A DNA stretch of 12,966 bases from Acidimicrobiia bacterium. Lineage in GTDB: Bacteria; Actinomycetota; Acidimicrobiia; Acidimicrobiales; Ilumatobacteraceae. This document shows, one piece after another, positions 1 through 6,563 of this stretch. Numbering within the stretch: position 1 is the stretch's first letter; each line of letters opens with the position of its first letter. Location: the NCBI GenBank assembly GCA_009926705.1, contig RFOJ01000012.1, positions 1 through 12,966 on the forward strand. Direction: 5' to 3'. The notes under the pieces were generated by a model, which worked only from the letters and a program-made list of their open reading frames with translations, did not search any database and was not told the DNA's origin. Both the position numbers and the translations under genes were made by a program.

Positions 1-27
1 GCATGTTGCCTTCTATCTTGCTGCACG

Positions 28-1086
28 TCATCCACCGATCTGGCTCATCGAACGGCGCGGGCGCACGAACGCGACGTCGCCGATGCGGTGTCCCGCCCAC
101 TTGGTGCCCACTGCGCGGCGCAGCAGTGCTTCTAGCTCGTCGTCGGTCGCGCCAGAACGCAGCATTCCACGAACGTCGAATTCGTCGGTAGCAAACAGGC
201 ACGTGCGAAACTGACCATCGGCGGTGAGTCGCACTCGATCACAGTCGCCGCAGAACGGCTTGGTGACGGTGGGGATCACGCCGACGGTTCCCTTTCCGTC
301 GAGGTAGCGCCAACGGTCGGCTGGTGCAGCACCGCGCGCCGGCAATTGCTCGAGGGGGTACACGGCGGCGATCGTGCTGACGATCTCGTCTTGTCCGACC
401 ACTGCTTCGTTCAGCCAGTGGCCCTGTGCGTCGAGCGGCATGAACTCGATGAACCGGACTTCGACACGCTTCTCTCGGCCGAAGGCTGCGAGCGCGACAA
501 TCTCATCGTCGTTCACTCCCCGTTGCACGACGGCGTTCACTTTCACCGGGTCAAAGCCCGCTGCAATTGCGGCATCGATACCTTCGAGCACGCGGTGCAG
601 GTCGTCGCGCCTCGTCATCGTGCGGAACTTTTCTTGGTCAAGCGTGTCGAGGCTCACATTGATGCGTGCCAGTCCCGCTCGCCGAAGGTCGTCTGCGATG
701 AGAGCGAGTGTGGCGCCGTTCGTGGTGAGAGCAAGGTCGATCGGCTTGCCAGCACGCGGTGAGTCGGCATCGTCGGGCACCTTCAATTCGGCCAAACGGG
801 AAATCAGCACCGGCAGGTGCGCGCGCACCGTCGGCTCGCCACCGGTGAGGCGGATGCCGTCGACTCCGAATCGATCAACGCACACTTTTGCAACTCGGCG
901 AATCTCTTCGTAGGAGAGCACTTCTTGGCGCGGCAGCCACTTCATGCCTTCTTCCGGCATGCAGTAGGTGCAGCGGAAATTGCAGCGGTCCGTCACAGAG
1001 ATGCGCAGGTCACGCACCGTGCGACCGAACGGGTCGATGAGCGCGGGCTTTTCAGGCTGCAAGCGGCGAGAGTCCCCCGTCGGCAT
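28..1086 (-). CDS. moaA: GTP 3',8-cyclase MoaA (molybdenum cofactor biosynthesis)
   Basis: Radical-SAM enzyme that, with MoaC, turns GTP into cyclic pyranopterin monophosphate, the first step of molybdenum cofactor synthesis in the cytosol. From the ATG at 1086 it has 352 residues, normal for the family. The SAM-binding [4Fe-4S] motif CNFRCTYC is at residues 35-42 (C35, C39, C42), after the typical lead-in DLRISVTDR. LTGGEPTVR follows at about 80-88. The second, substrate-binding cluster is visible as FCGDC (C279, C282) plus C296. The protein ends in Gly-Gly (351-352), the tail needed for activity in MoaA proteins. An in-frame TTG at 1092 would add two residues. I prefer the ATG because a TAGGCT -10 box sits exactly six bases before it, as expected for a leaderless message. 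The gene is divergent from sixA. No other moa gene is in the window. Confidence 0.96.
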   Translation of the reverse strand: MPTGDSRRLQPEKPALIDPFGRTVRDLRISVTDRCNFRCTYCMPEEGMKWLPRQEVLSYEEIRRVAKVCVDRFGVDGIRLTGGEPTVRAHLPVLISRLAELKVPDDADSPRAGKPIDLALTTNGATLALIADDLRRAGLARINVSLDTLDQEKFRTMTRRDDLHRVLEGIDAAIAAGFDPVKVNAVVQRGVNDDEIVALAAFGREKRVEVRFIEFMPLDAQGHWLNEAVVGQDEIVSTIAAVYPLEQLPARGAAPADRWRYLDGKGTVGVIPTVTKPFCGDCDRVRLTADGQFRTCLFATDEFDVRGMLRSGATDDELEALLRRAVGTKWAGHRIGDVAFVRPRRSMSQIGG

Positions 1087-1098
1087 GGGCAAAGCCTA
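1087..1098 (-). promoter_or_regulatory. Leaderless-type promoter of moaA
   Basis: On the minus strand TAGGCT (1098 down to 1093) matches the actinobacterial TAnnnT -10 pattern. It is followed by six bases (TTGCCC) and then the ATG at 1086. That spacing puts the transcription start on the A of the ATG, and there is no Shine-Dalgarno in front of it. I see no convincing -35 box. The leaderless reading is inferred from geometry and strengthened by the same arrangement at sixA. Confidence 0.6.
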
Positions 1099-1125
1099 TT
1101 CAGGGGGCTGCCGACGCCGACCGTC

Positions 1126-1142
1126 ACCGACTGAGGGTCGGT
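1126..1142. repeat. Short inverted repeat in the moaA/sixA intergenic region
   Basis: ACCGAC (1126-1131) and GTCGGT (1137-1142) form a perfect 6-bp stem with a 5-base loop, midway between the two divergent promoters. There is no T-run after it, and if both genes are leaderless it lies outside both transcripts. A protein-binding palindrome is therefore more likely than a terminator or RNA element. Function unknown. Confidence 0.4.
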
Positions 1143-1184
1143 TGTCCACCTTCGCCAAGTTTGTTGTTCACCTTTGCCAAGTAG
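1141..1184. repeat. Two-copy 22-bp tandem direct repeat upstream of sixA
   Basis: Units 1141-1162 and 1163-1184 agree at 18 of 22 positions, with the shared core GTTGTYCACCTTYGCCAAGT. A further GTTG follows at 1185-1188, like the start of a third unit. The period is close to two helical turns, so a protein could bind both copies on one face of the DNA. The second unit runs into the -10 box of sixA (TAGGTT, 1182-1187). A role in controlling sixA or moaA is inferred. Confidence 0.6.
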
Positions 1185-1193
1185 GTTGCCGCG
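1182..1193 (+). promoter_or_regulatory. Leaderless-type promoter of sixA
   Basis: TAGGTT (1182-1187) matches TAnnnT and is followed by exactly six bases (GCCGCG) before the GTG start at 1194, so transcription should begin at the start codon itself. No ribosome binding site is visible. The geometry mirrors that in front of moaA. The box lies at the end of the second copy of the 22-bp direct repeat. Confidence 0.6.
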
Positions 1194-1676
1194 GTGCCGT
1201 TGTATCTCGTTCGTCACGCCAAGGCAGGGTCACGCCACGACTTTGACGGCGATGATCGCGACCGACCGCTCACGAATTCGGGCCGCAAGCAGGCCGCCGT
1301 ACTCGCCGAGCGTCTCTCTGCGGTGACTCCAACGGTCATTCTCTCGTCGCCGTATCTGCGCTGTGTCGAAACCGTCGAACCGCTCGCGATAGCCATCGCC
1401 GCGCAGGTGCAGACCGACGAGCGGCTGGCTGAGTTTCTTGAGTCGTCGTCTGCGACGGGGCTCGCACGACTGCTCGACGTGTTGCGACAACTTCCCGACC
1501 GAGCAGTTGTGTGCAGCCACGGCGACGTGATTCCGGCGATTGTCGAGTCGCTTGCCGATCAGGGCATGCGCATTGACGGAACACCCCAATGGGGCAAGGC
1601 AAGTGTGTGGGTGCTTGATCGTGACGACAAGCAGTTCGTGTCAGCGCGCTCGTGGGCGCCACCAGTCATCGACTAG
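1194..1676 (+). CDS. sixA: SixA-like phosphohistidine phosphatase (histidine phosphatase family)
   Basis: A 160-residue cytosolic protein of the small branch of the histidine phosphatase superfamily, close in size to E. coli SixA, which removes phosphate from histidine phosphotransfer proteins. The N-terminal LVRHAKAG carries the RH signature, with H8 as the expected phospho-acceptor. R56 in SSPYLRC, E80, and H109 in the CSHGD motif complete the usual catalytic set. DRPLTNSGRKQA (about 23-34) is typical of SixA-like proteins. There is no signal peptide. The start is the GTG at 1194, chosen because the family fold begins there and the -10 box fits a leaderless start. It converges on the ccm operon end with 32 bases between. 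The fold is sure; the true substrate is not, and phosphatases for small metabolites share these motifs. Confidence 0.85.
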   Translation: MPLYLVRHAKAGSRHDFDGDDRDRPLTNSGRKQAAVLAERLSAVTPTVILSSPYLRCVETVEPLAIAIAAQVQTDERLAEFLESSSATGLARLLDVLRQLPDRAVVCSHGDVIPAIVESLADQGMRIDGTPQWGKASVWVLDRDDKQFVSARSWAPPVID

Positions 1677-1685
1677 TTGCCGAGC

Positions 1686-1702
1686 ATCGACTCGTTGTCG
1701 AT
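1686..1702. terminator. Possible weak bidirectional hairpin between sixA and ccmHI
   Basis: ATCGAC (1686-1691), TCGTT, GTCGAT (1697-1702) forms a perfect 6-bp stem and 5-base loop inside the 32-base gap between two convergent genes. Position suggests shared termination. The stem is short and has no T-run on either side, so support is limited. Confidence 0.3.
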
Positions 1703-1708
1703 CATCGA

Positions 1709-2692
1709 TCAATCGCCGAGCGCCGCCTCAACTTCTGTGCGCAATGACTCGACGAGTCCACGAACTTCTGCCGGGGGGTTCCGCTCGATGCAACGATCGA
1801 GGAACTCTTTCGCCGATGCAGCGTCTCCCCCATCACGAAACACCACGATGCCAAGGAAACACATCGCGTCGGGATACGCAGGGTCAAGTTCGATGGCTCG
1901 TCCGAGCGATGCGATCGTCGTGGCATAGGCCTGTTTGCGCAACGACTCGTCAAACTGCCGAGCCGACAACATGATCAGCCACGCGCGATACGTGAGCGCT
2001 TCAACATTGTCGGGGTCGGTCTCGAGCACGCGTCCGTAGAGGTCGATCGCCGACTTCACGTCGGTGGGTCCAGCCAACCTGGCTTGTGACAGCAACGACG
2101 CCGTGCTGTCTTCGATTCCTCCCGTTGCTGTCTGCAACGGCAAGCGTTGACCTGACTGACGAGCGACGAGCACACCGACACCAGTGCCGACGACGACGGC
2201 AATCACCATCGTGATGACAAGCTTGCGACGACGCGACGGACGACTACTGCCCACCGCGCCGCGATTAACCGACACAAGCAGTCCCGCCACGAGCACCACC
2301 GCGAGCGCAACCGGCAGCACCCACACGAGGGCCTCCAGGCCACGTCCGCTCGGCACGAGGAGCACCTGGCCCCCGAAGCGGTCGGCGACAAAGGCGACGA
2401 TCTCGTCGTCGGTCTTGAGACCGTCACCGACCTGACGAGCGATCTCCGCGCGAATCGCCTGTGCTGCAGCGGCGCGCGAGACATAGACGCTCTCGCCGTC
2501 GCACGTGGGGCACGCAATGCGCTTCGTGATCGCGTCGATGCGGTCTTGCTGTGTGAGCGGGCCCGTATCTCGCCCAGCGCCAAAGACCAGCAGCGCAATC
2601 GCCACCACCAGCGTCACGGCCCAAGCCAATCGACGCAGCATCGTGCGCCGTGCCGCGTGGTTCGCGTGGTGTGCAGGGCTCTCGAGGCTCAT
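1709..2692 (-). CDS. ccmH: Fused cytochrome c maturation protein CcmH/CcmI (Cys-pair domain plus TPR domain)
   Basis: Last gene of the ccm operon. CcmH reduces the CXXCH cysteines of apocytochrome c; CcmI holds the apocytochrome by its C-terminal helix. The 327-residue protein has an N-terminal membrane helix (about 23-39) and then the CcmH motif RIACPTCDGESV with C61 and C64. Next comes the family segment RFGGQVLLVPSGRG, a second helix (about 121-141) and a third (about 159-176). A C-terminal TPR-like part (about 208-310) contains the TPR-style stretches AIDLYGRVLETDP and ASLGRAIELDP. In proteobacteria these modules are often separate genes, so one protein seems to do both jobs. The ATG at 2692 shares its A with the TGA of ccmG (TGATG), which favours it over upstream in-frame codons and implies translational coupling. 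M18 is an alternative start. Confidence 0.88.
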   Translation of the reverse strand: MSLESPAHHANHAARRTMLRRLAWAVTLVVAIALLVFGAGRDTGPLTQQDRIDAITKRIACPTCDGESVYVSRAAAAQAIRAEIARQVGDGLKTDDEIVAFVADRFGGQVLLVPSGRGLEALVWVLPVALAVVLVAGLLVSVNRGAVGSSRPSRRRKLVITMVIAVVVGTGVGVLVARQSGQRLPLQTATGGIEDSTASLLSQARLAGPTDVKSAIDLYGRVLETDPDNVEALTYRAWLIMLSARQFDESLRKQAYATTIASLGRAIELDPAYPDAMCFLGIVVFRDGGDAASAKEFLDRCIERNPPAEVRGLVESLRTEVEAALGD

Positions 2693-3231
2693 CAACCCTC
2701 TCGCGCTCTCAGGTCGGCCAGCTGCGCTTCGAGCACTCCATCGGCGACTGCCCCGAGGATTCGGAGACGAACGAAACCGTTCGGATCGATGATCCAAGTT
2801 TCTGGCACTTTTGCGACGCCGAATGCGACCGCGATTGCGCCATCGGCGTCGCGCAACTTCGGCCAGTTGCCGCCGTTGGCGGAGAAGAAGTCGCGAATCG
2901 CCGAGTCGGAGTCATCGTTGACAACGGTGTAGAACTCTGCGCCGTCTGGTCGGGCGGACTCTGCGGACACGAACTTGACGAGCGAAGGATGCTCAGCGAT
3001 GCAAGGAACGCACGTGGAGTTGAAGAAGTTGAGCACCACCCATGAACCCTTGCGACGCCCCAGATCGAACGGCTGCTCGTCGATGGTGGTGGTCACGATC
3101 GCCGGGGCGGGCTGACCGAGCAAGGGCGAGCGGGTACCAACATCGGTGTCTCCGTCGGAGACGATGAAGACCACGATCATCGCCGCAAGCACCACCGCAG
3201 TTGCGACGGCGGAGAGCCTCGCGAACTTCAC
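2692..3231 (-). CDS. ccmG: Thioredoxin-like cytochrome c maturation protein CcmG (DsbE/ResA family)
   Basis: A membrane-anchored thiol-disulfide oxidoreductase facing outside the cytoplasmic membrane. It passes reducing power to CcmH and apocytochrome c. The 179 residues start with one membrane helix (about 6-24), then a thioredoxin fold: KGSWVVLNFFNSTCVPC with active-site C74 and C77, the cis-proline loop KVPETW (P143), and the strand-turn WIIDPNGFVRLRILG. The residue before the first cysteine is Thr instead of the usual Trp, which could shift the redox potential. The start is a GTG at 3231 whose last two bases are part of the ccmF stop (GTGA overlap); there is no room for a longer N-terminus without reading far into ccmF. 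It is coupled downstream to ccmHI through TGATG. Family assignment is firm, and its place in a ccm operon distinguishes it from general ResA. Confidence 0.93.
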   Translation of the reverse strand: MKFARLSAVATAVVLAAMIVVFIVSDGDTDVGTRSPLLGQPAPAIVTTTIDEQPFDLGRRKGSWVVLNFFNSTCVPCIAEHPSLVKFVSAESARPDGAEFYTVVNDDSDSAIRDFFSANGGNWPKLRDADGAIAVAFGVAKVPETWIIDPNGFVRLRILGAVADGVLEAQLADLRAREG

Positions 3232-5199
3232 TTTTCGATCACCTCGTCGCGCAACTCGTGAATTGAATCGGTTGCTTGCTGCGAACGGCGGCGGCCCGGA
3301 AGCACAGCAAGAAGCGTGCCGATTGCCATCACGAACGTGCCCACCCACAACCAAAGAATCATCGGCTTGATGAACACTTTGATGCGCGCCTGACCTGAGT
3401 CTTGGCGCACCGGCGGTTCGAGCGTGAGATAAATGTCGTGGGTCAGCGTGGTGCGTACTGACGGAGTGCCGACGTTCATGCCGATGCGGGTGAATTTGGT
3501 GATCGACGGCGCGTACGCCTGCCCGCCGTCGAGGCTCACGAGCGCTCGCACCGACTGGCTGCGCGAGTCTCGTTGCTCGATCACATCGACGAGCTCGAAC
3601 GTGTGACCGGCGAAGCTCACTTCGCGTCCGACAACCAGGTCGATCTCCTGGCTGCGCGTGAACGAGTTCGATGCCGCGAGCGCCACGCAGATGAGGATCA
3701 CGCCGAGATGAACGATCATGCCACCGTTGGCTCGGCCCACGAAACCGCGCAGCCGCTGCACGCGGATGGCGCGGTACAAGTGGCGCAGCGCGCTTCCAGC
3801 GGCGAAACCGCCGAGGGCGAAGGCGAGAAGCGGTTCGATTCCTCCTGCACCTGCGAGCAATGCCGCAGCCAGACACATCACGCCGAGCACCGCGGGTGCC
3901 AGCAGTCGCTGCGACATGGTGTTGCGACCGTCTTTTCTCCACGGCAACACCGGCGCGACCGCCATGATGAACAACATCGTGAGCCCGATGGGGATCGTGA
4001 GCTGGTCGAAGAACGGCTCACCCACGACGATTTGCCTGTTCTGCAACGCCTCAATGATGAGCGGAAACACCGTGCCGAGCAACACAACGAACGCAAAGAC
4101 TGCGAACAGAACATTGTTGACGAGGAACGCACCTTCACGCGACAACACGCTCTCCACTTGCCCGTCGGCGCGAAGTTGATCACCGCGCATGAAGATGAGC
4201 GCCAGCGAAAGGGCGACGATCACCGCAAACATCGCAAAGCAACCATGGCCCGATGTCGCTCTCTGAGAACGCGTGCACGCTGTTGAGCACCCCCGAACGG
4301 GTGAGGAACGTTCCGAGAATCGTGAGGCTGAACGTGGCAATCAACAACGACACGTTCCACACCCGCAAGAGACCGCGTCGTTCTTGCACCATCACCGAGT
4401 GGATGTAGGCGGTGCCAGTGATCCACGGCAAGAGTGACGCGTTCTCGACAGGGTCCCACGCCCAGACCCCGCTCCACCCAAGCACTTCGTAGCTCCACCA
4501 TCCGCCGAGCGCGATGCCGAAGGTGAGGAAGCCCCACGCTGCGACGGTCCAGCGCCGCGTGAGGTGCAACCAACCGTCTTCGATTTTTCCGGTGATGAGT
4601 GCGGCAATTGCAAACGCGAACGGCACGGTCATGCCGACGTAGCCGAGGTACAAGATCGGCGGATGGAACATGACGAGGATGTGGTTCTGCAAGAGCGGGT
4701 TCGGGCCCGGGCCGTCGGTGACCCCAGGTGGCCCGATGACGAACGGGTTGGCTGGGCCGAACGAGATGAGAAAGAAGAATGCGAGCACCGCAAACATCAC
4801 TGCAAGCGCCCAGGCGACGAGTGGCTCGTTCATTCGTTTGCGCATCCACCACGCAGCGGCAGCGACATAACCCGCGAGCACAAGCACCCACATGAGGATT
4901 GAGCCTTCGAGCGCACTCCACACCGCAGCGAAGTTGTAGAGCGGTGGTGTAGCCCGCGACCCAACCTTCTGCACGTACTCAAGCGAGAAGTCTCGAGTGA
5001 TCATCGCCCACTCCATGACGGCGAATGCTCCGACAGCCATCGCCGTCGAAATCACCACGAATCGTGGCACGAGCCGCAGTGTTTTGGGATCGTTCCTGCG
5101 TGCCCCTACTGCTGCAGCAAACGCACCGAAGAAGGCAGCCAAGAACCCGACGAGCAGAATCGCTCGGCCAATGTGTGCCGTGGTGCTGGCTAGGAGCAT
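3228..5199 (-). CDS. ccmF: Cytochrome c heme lyase subunit CcmF, interrupted by a single-base frameshift
   Basis: CcmF takes heme from holo-CcmE and attaches it to apocytochrome c in the membrane. Frame one (ATG 5199 to a stop at 4180) has PLYNF near 86-90, the WWD domain (about 233-256, GGWWSYEVLGWSGVWAWDP then VENA), and conserved histidines H173, H267 and H309. After W319-L320-L321 it drifts into unrelated sequence. The other frame continues the family at once with AMFAVIVALSLAL and LVNNVLF. It then gives further helices, MIVHLGV (fourth conserved His, about residue 497), the periplasmic part, and the last helix ILWLWVGTFVMAIGTLLA, ending at 3228. Skipping one T restores about 656 residues, the usual CcmF length. 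The start overlaps the end of ccmE by 10 bases, and the stop overlaps the ccmG start. Either a true mutation, a sequencing or assembly indel, or recoding; an indel error is most likely because both halves look fully conserved. Confidence 0.9.
4233..4242 (-). other. Frameshift site in ccmF
   Basis: On the minus strand the reading TTG-CTT-TGC must become TTG-CTT-(T)-GCG to join the two conserved parts, giving GPWLLAMFAVIVAL. The extra base lies in a run of three T (4238-4236; AAA on the plus strand). CTT followed by T is also the slip sequence used for +1 recoding in prfB, but the next codon here is Cys (TGC), not a stop, and no strong Shine-Dalgarno-like stimulator is seen just upstream. Confidence 0.85.
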
Positions 5200-5648
5200 G
5201 CCGACTTCTCGGCTTCCGTGATTCGTTCGGCGTTTTCGGCCTCGTACTCGTTGGAGTGCTTCACTTCAATACGTGTCGCCACCAGCACGCCGTCGACGAT
5301 GCGACCATGTGCGACGACGGGAATGCACTCTTGGAAGATGCCGCCGGGTTCGCCCTCATAATCGACTGGTAGCGATGCGCCGTTGAACGACATCACGAAT
5401 GTGGTGATGCTGCCACGCGACTCGAGACTGCCTTCGTCGACGGTTCCCTGTACGCGAACTCGACGAGTGTCGTCACAGCCGTCGCGCACACCGATTTCGT
5501 CGACGTTGCAGTAGTAGTCGATCGAAGAAGTGAGGAAGAAGCCGATGATTACCACGCCGGCGACGACCGCCAGGCCGGCGATCACTGCGGGAACGAAGCG
5601 ACGCTTGCGCTTGGGCGATTCGGGTGTCGGACGAGGTGTGAGGTCCAT
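5190..5648 (-). CDS. ccmE: Heme chaperone CcmE
   Basis: Membrane-tethered heme chaperone that binds heme covalently on the outer face of the membrane and delivers it to CcmF. The 152-residue protein has a basic cytoplasmic stretch (KRKRR, about 13-17), one membrane helix (about 19-40), and a beta-barrel (OB-fold) domain with RVRVQGTVDEGSL (about 63-75) and VDYEGEPGGIF. VKHSNEYE carries the heme-binding H131 and its partner Y135 in the HxxxY form. It lacks the PP usually seen after the Tyr. It also has four cysteines outside the membrane (C47, C58, C108, C151), two of them in a segment just after the helix that looks longer than usual. The ATG at 5648 lies seven bases after the ccmD stop. The 3' end overlaps the start of ccmF by 10 bases. 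Confidence 0.93.
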   Translation of the reverse strand: MDLTPRPTPESPKRKRRFVPAVIAGLAVVAGVVIIGFFLTSSIDYYCNVDEIGVRDGCDDTRRVRVQGTVDEGSLESRGSITTFVMSFNGASLPVDYEGEPGGIFQECIPVVAHGRIVDGVLVATRIEVKHSNEYEAENAERITEAEKSACS

Positions 5649-5655
5649 CAGATTC

Positions 5656-5790
5656 TCACAACCACGGCTTGGCTTCGTCGGGCACGTGCTCGGCAAGTTG
5701 GCGCGCTCGCCGCAAGGTGACGAAGGCGAGAACGCCAATCGAGCCGAGCGTGATGAGCCAGCTGGCAAGGATGAAGCCGATGTCGTCCAC
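5656..5790 (-). CDS. ccmD: CcmD, small membrane protein of the heme-handling complex
   Basis: A 44-codon GTG-start gene in the gap between ccmC and ccmE, just where ccmD stands in System I operons. Reading from 5790 it starts VDDIGFILAS, continues with the membrane stretch WLITLGSIGVLAFVTL (about 11-26), then a basic turn RRAR and a charged tail ending EAKPWL before TGA at 5658-5656. CcmD proteins are about this size and show the same plan: one helix followed by a positively charged cytoplasmic tail. They help release heme-loaded CcmE from CcmC. A strong GGAGG precedes the start by nine bases. It begins two bases after the ccmC stop and ends seven bases before ccmE. Sequence conservation in CcmD is low, so position, size and topology carry most of the weight. 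Confidence 0.85.
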   Translation of the reverse strand: MDDIGFILASWLITLGSIGVLAFVTLRRARQLAEHVPDEAKPWL

Positions 5791-5792
5791 TG

Positions 5793-6542
5793 TTATTGGC
5801 CTCCCCCAGCGATCGCAGCGCCTTCGTTACGACGTGCCGCGATGGCTGCGTCAAGACCGACGCCTTGCTGCAGGTCTCTCAACGTCGCCAAGCGTTGCCG
5901 ATGAATCACCATCCACACGAAGACGAGCGTGAACCCAACGACTCCAGAGAACAGCGTGAAGAGCATCATGTCGTCGAGCCGCACGTCGCCGTCGGGGTTC
6001 AGCACGCTGGCCTCTTGGTGCAATGATCGCCAGAGAACGACCGAGAAGTGCACGAGCGGAATCTCCAACACTGCAAGGAGCGCCAAGATCGCGCTTCGCT
6101 TCGCTCGACGGTGCGGATCACCGTCGATGTTTCGCACCGCGAGATATCCGACGTAGGTGACAAAGAGGAAGAGCGTCGTGGTGAGGCGCGGATCCCACTG
6201 CCAGAAAGTTCCCCATGTGAGACGACCCCACAAGCTTCCAGTGATCAAAGCAAGACCCATGAACAAGACGCCGACTTCCGCCGACGCGCCGGCGACGCGA
6301 TCAAAGCCGAGCGTGCGATGGCGACGGGCAAGCGAGATCCCGGAGGTAATTCCAGTCGTGATGAAGGCGAGGTATGCGATCCAGGCGGCCGGCACGTGTG
6401 CGTACATGATTCGCACCGATTCACCTTGCTGGAAGTCAGCAGGCGTGATGAAGAATGCGCTGACCACCACCCAGGCCAGAACCGCAATTGCAGCGATGCC
6501 GATGACCCGCGTGGTCGTCGTACCAGTGGAACGGCTCACCAC
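5793..6542 (-). CDS. ccmC: Heme exporter/delivery protein CcmC
   Basis: Integral membrane protein that presents heme to CcmE. It has 249 residues with six predicted helices. YAHVPAAW holds the conserved periplasmic H49. The WWD-type heme-binding segment is at about 105-120 (WGRLTWGTFWQWDPRL). LVHFSVVLWRSLHQ supplies the second conserved histidine region (H165, H175). These three features distinguish CcmC from CcmF and from CcsA/ResC, which also carry WWD domains. The start is one of two adjacent GTG codons (6542 or 6539), preceded by an AGGGG-like ribosome site; there is no in-frame ATG after the ccmB stop 21 bases upstream. The C-terminus is Gly-rich and its codons contain the ccmD ribosome site. 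Confidence 0.95.
   Translation of the reverse strand: MVSRSTGTTTTRVIGIAAIAVLAWVVVSAFFITPADFQQGESVRIMYAHVPAAWIAYLAFITTGITSGISLARRHRTLGFDRVAGASAEVGVLFMGLALITGSLWGRLTWGTFWQWDPRLTTTLFLFVTYVGYLAVRNIDGDPHRRAKRSAILALLAVLEIPLVHFSVVLWRSLHQEASVLNPDGDVRLDDMMLFTLFSGVVGFTLVFVWMVIHRQRLATLRDLQQGVGLDAAIAARRNEGAAIAGGGQ
5800..5804 (-). promoter_or_regulatory. Shine-Dalgarno of ccmD inside the end of ccmC
   Basis: GGAGG within a longer G-run (minus strand 5807 to 5800) lies nine bases before the GTG of ccmD. The same bases encode the terminal Gly residues of CcmC, so the 3' end of ccmC doubles as the ribosome binding site of ccmD. It supports the GTG start of a very short gene. Confidence 0.7.
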
Positions 6543-6563
6543 AGACCCCTGAAGTCGCTCATG

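Noticed and set aside
2693..2797. Upstream extension of the ccmHI frame
   Set aside because: It overlaps the end of ccmG in another frame; the TGATG junction at 2692 is the better start.
3232..3942. Upstream extension of the ccmG frame
   Set aside because: It is an out-of-frame reading of ccmF; the GTG at 3231 gives a normal CcmG with its membrane anchor.
3573..4286. A 237-codon plus-strand frame opposite ccmF
   Set aside because: His/Glu/Arg-rich shadow of a membrane protein gene; no domain or ribosome site.
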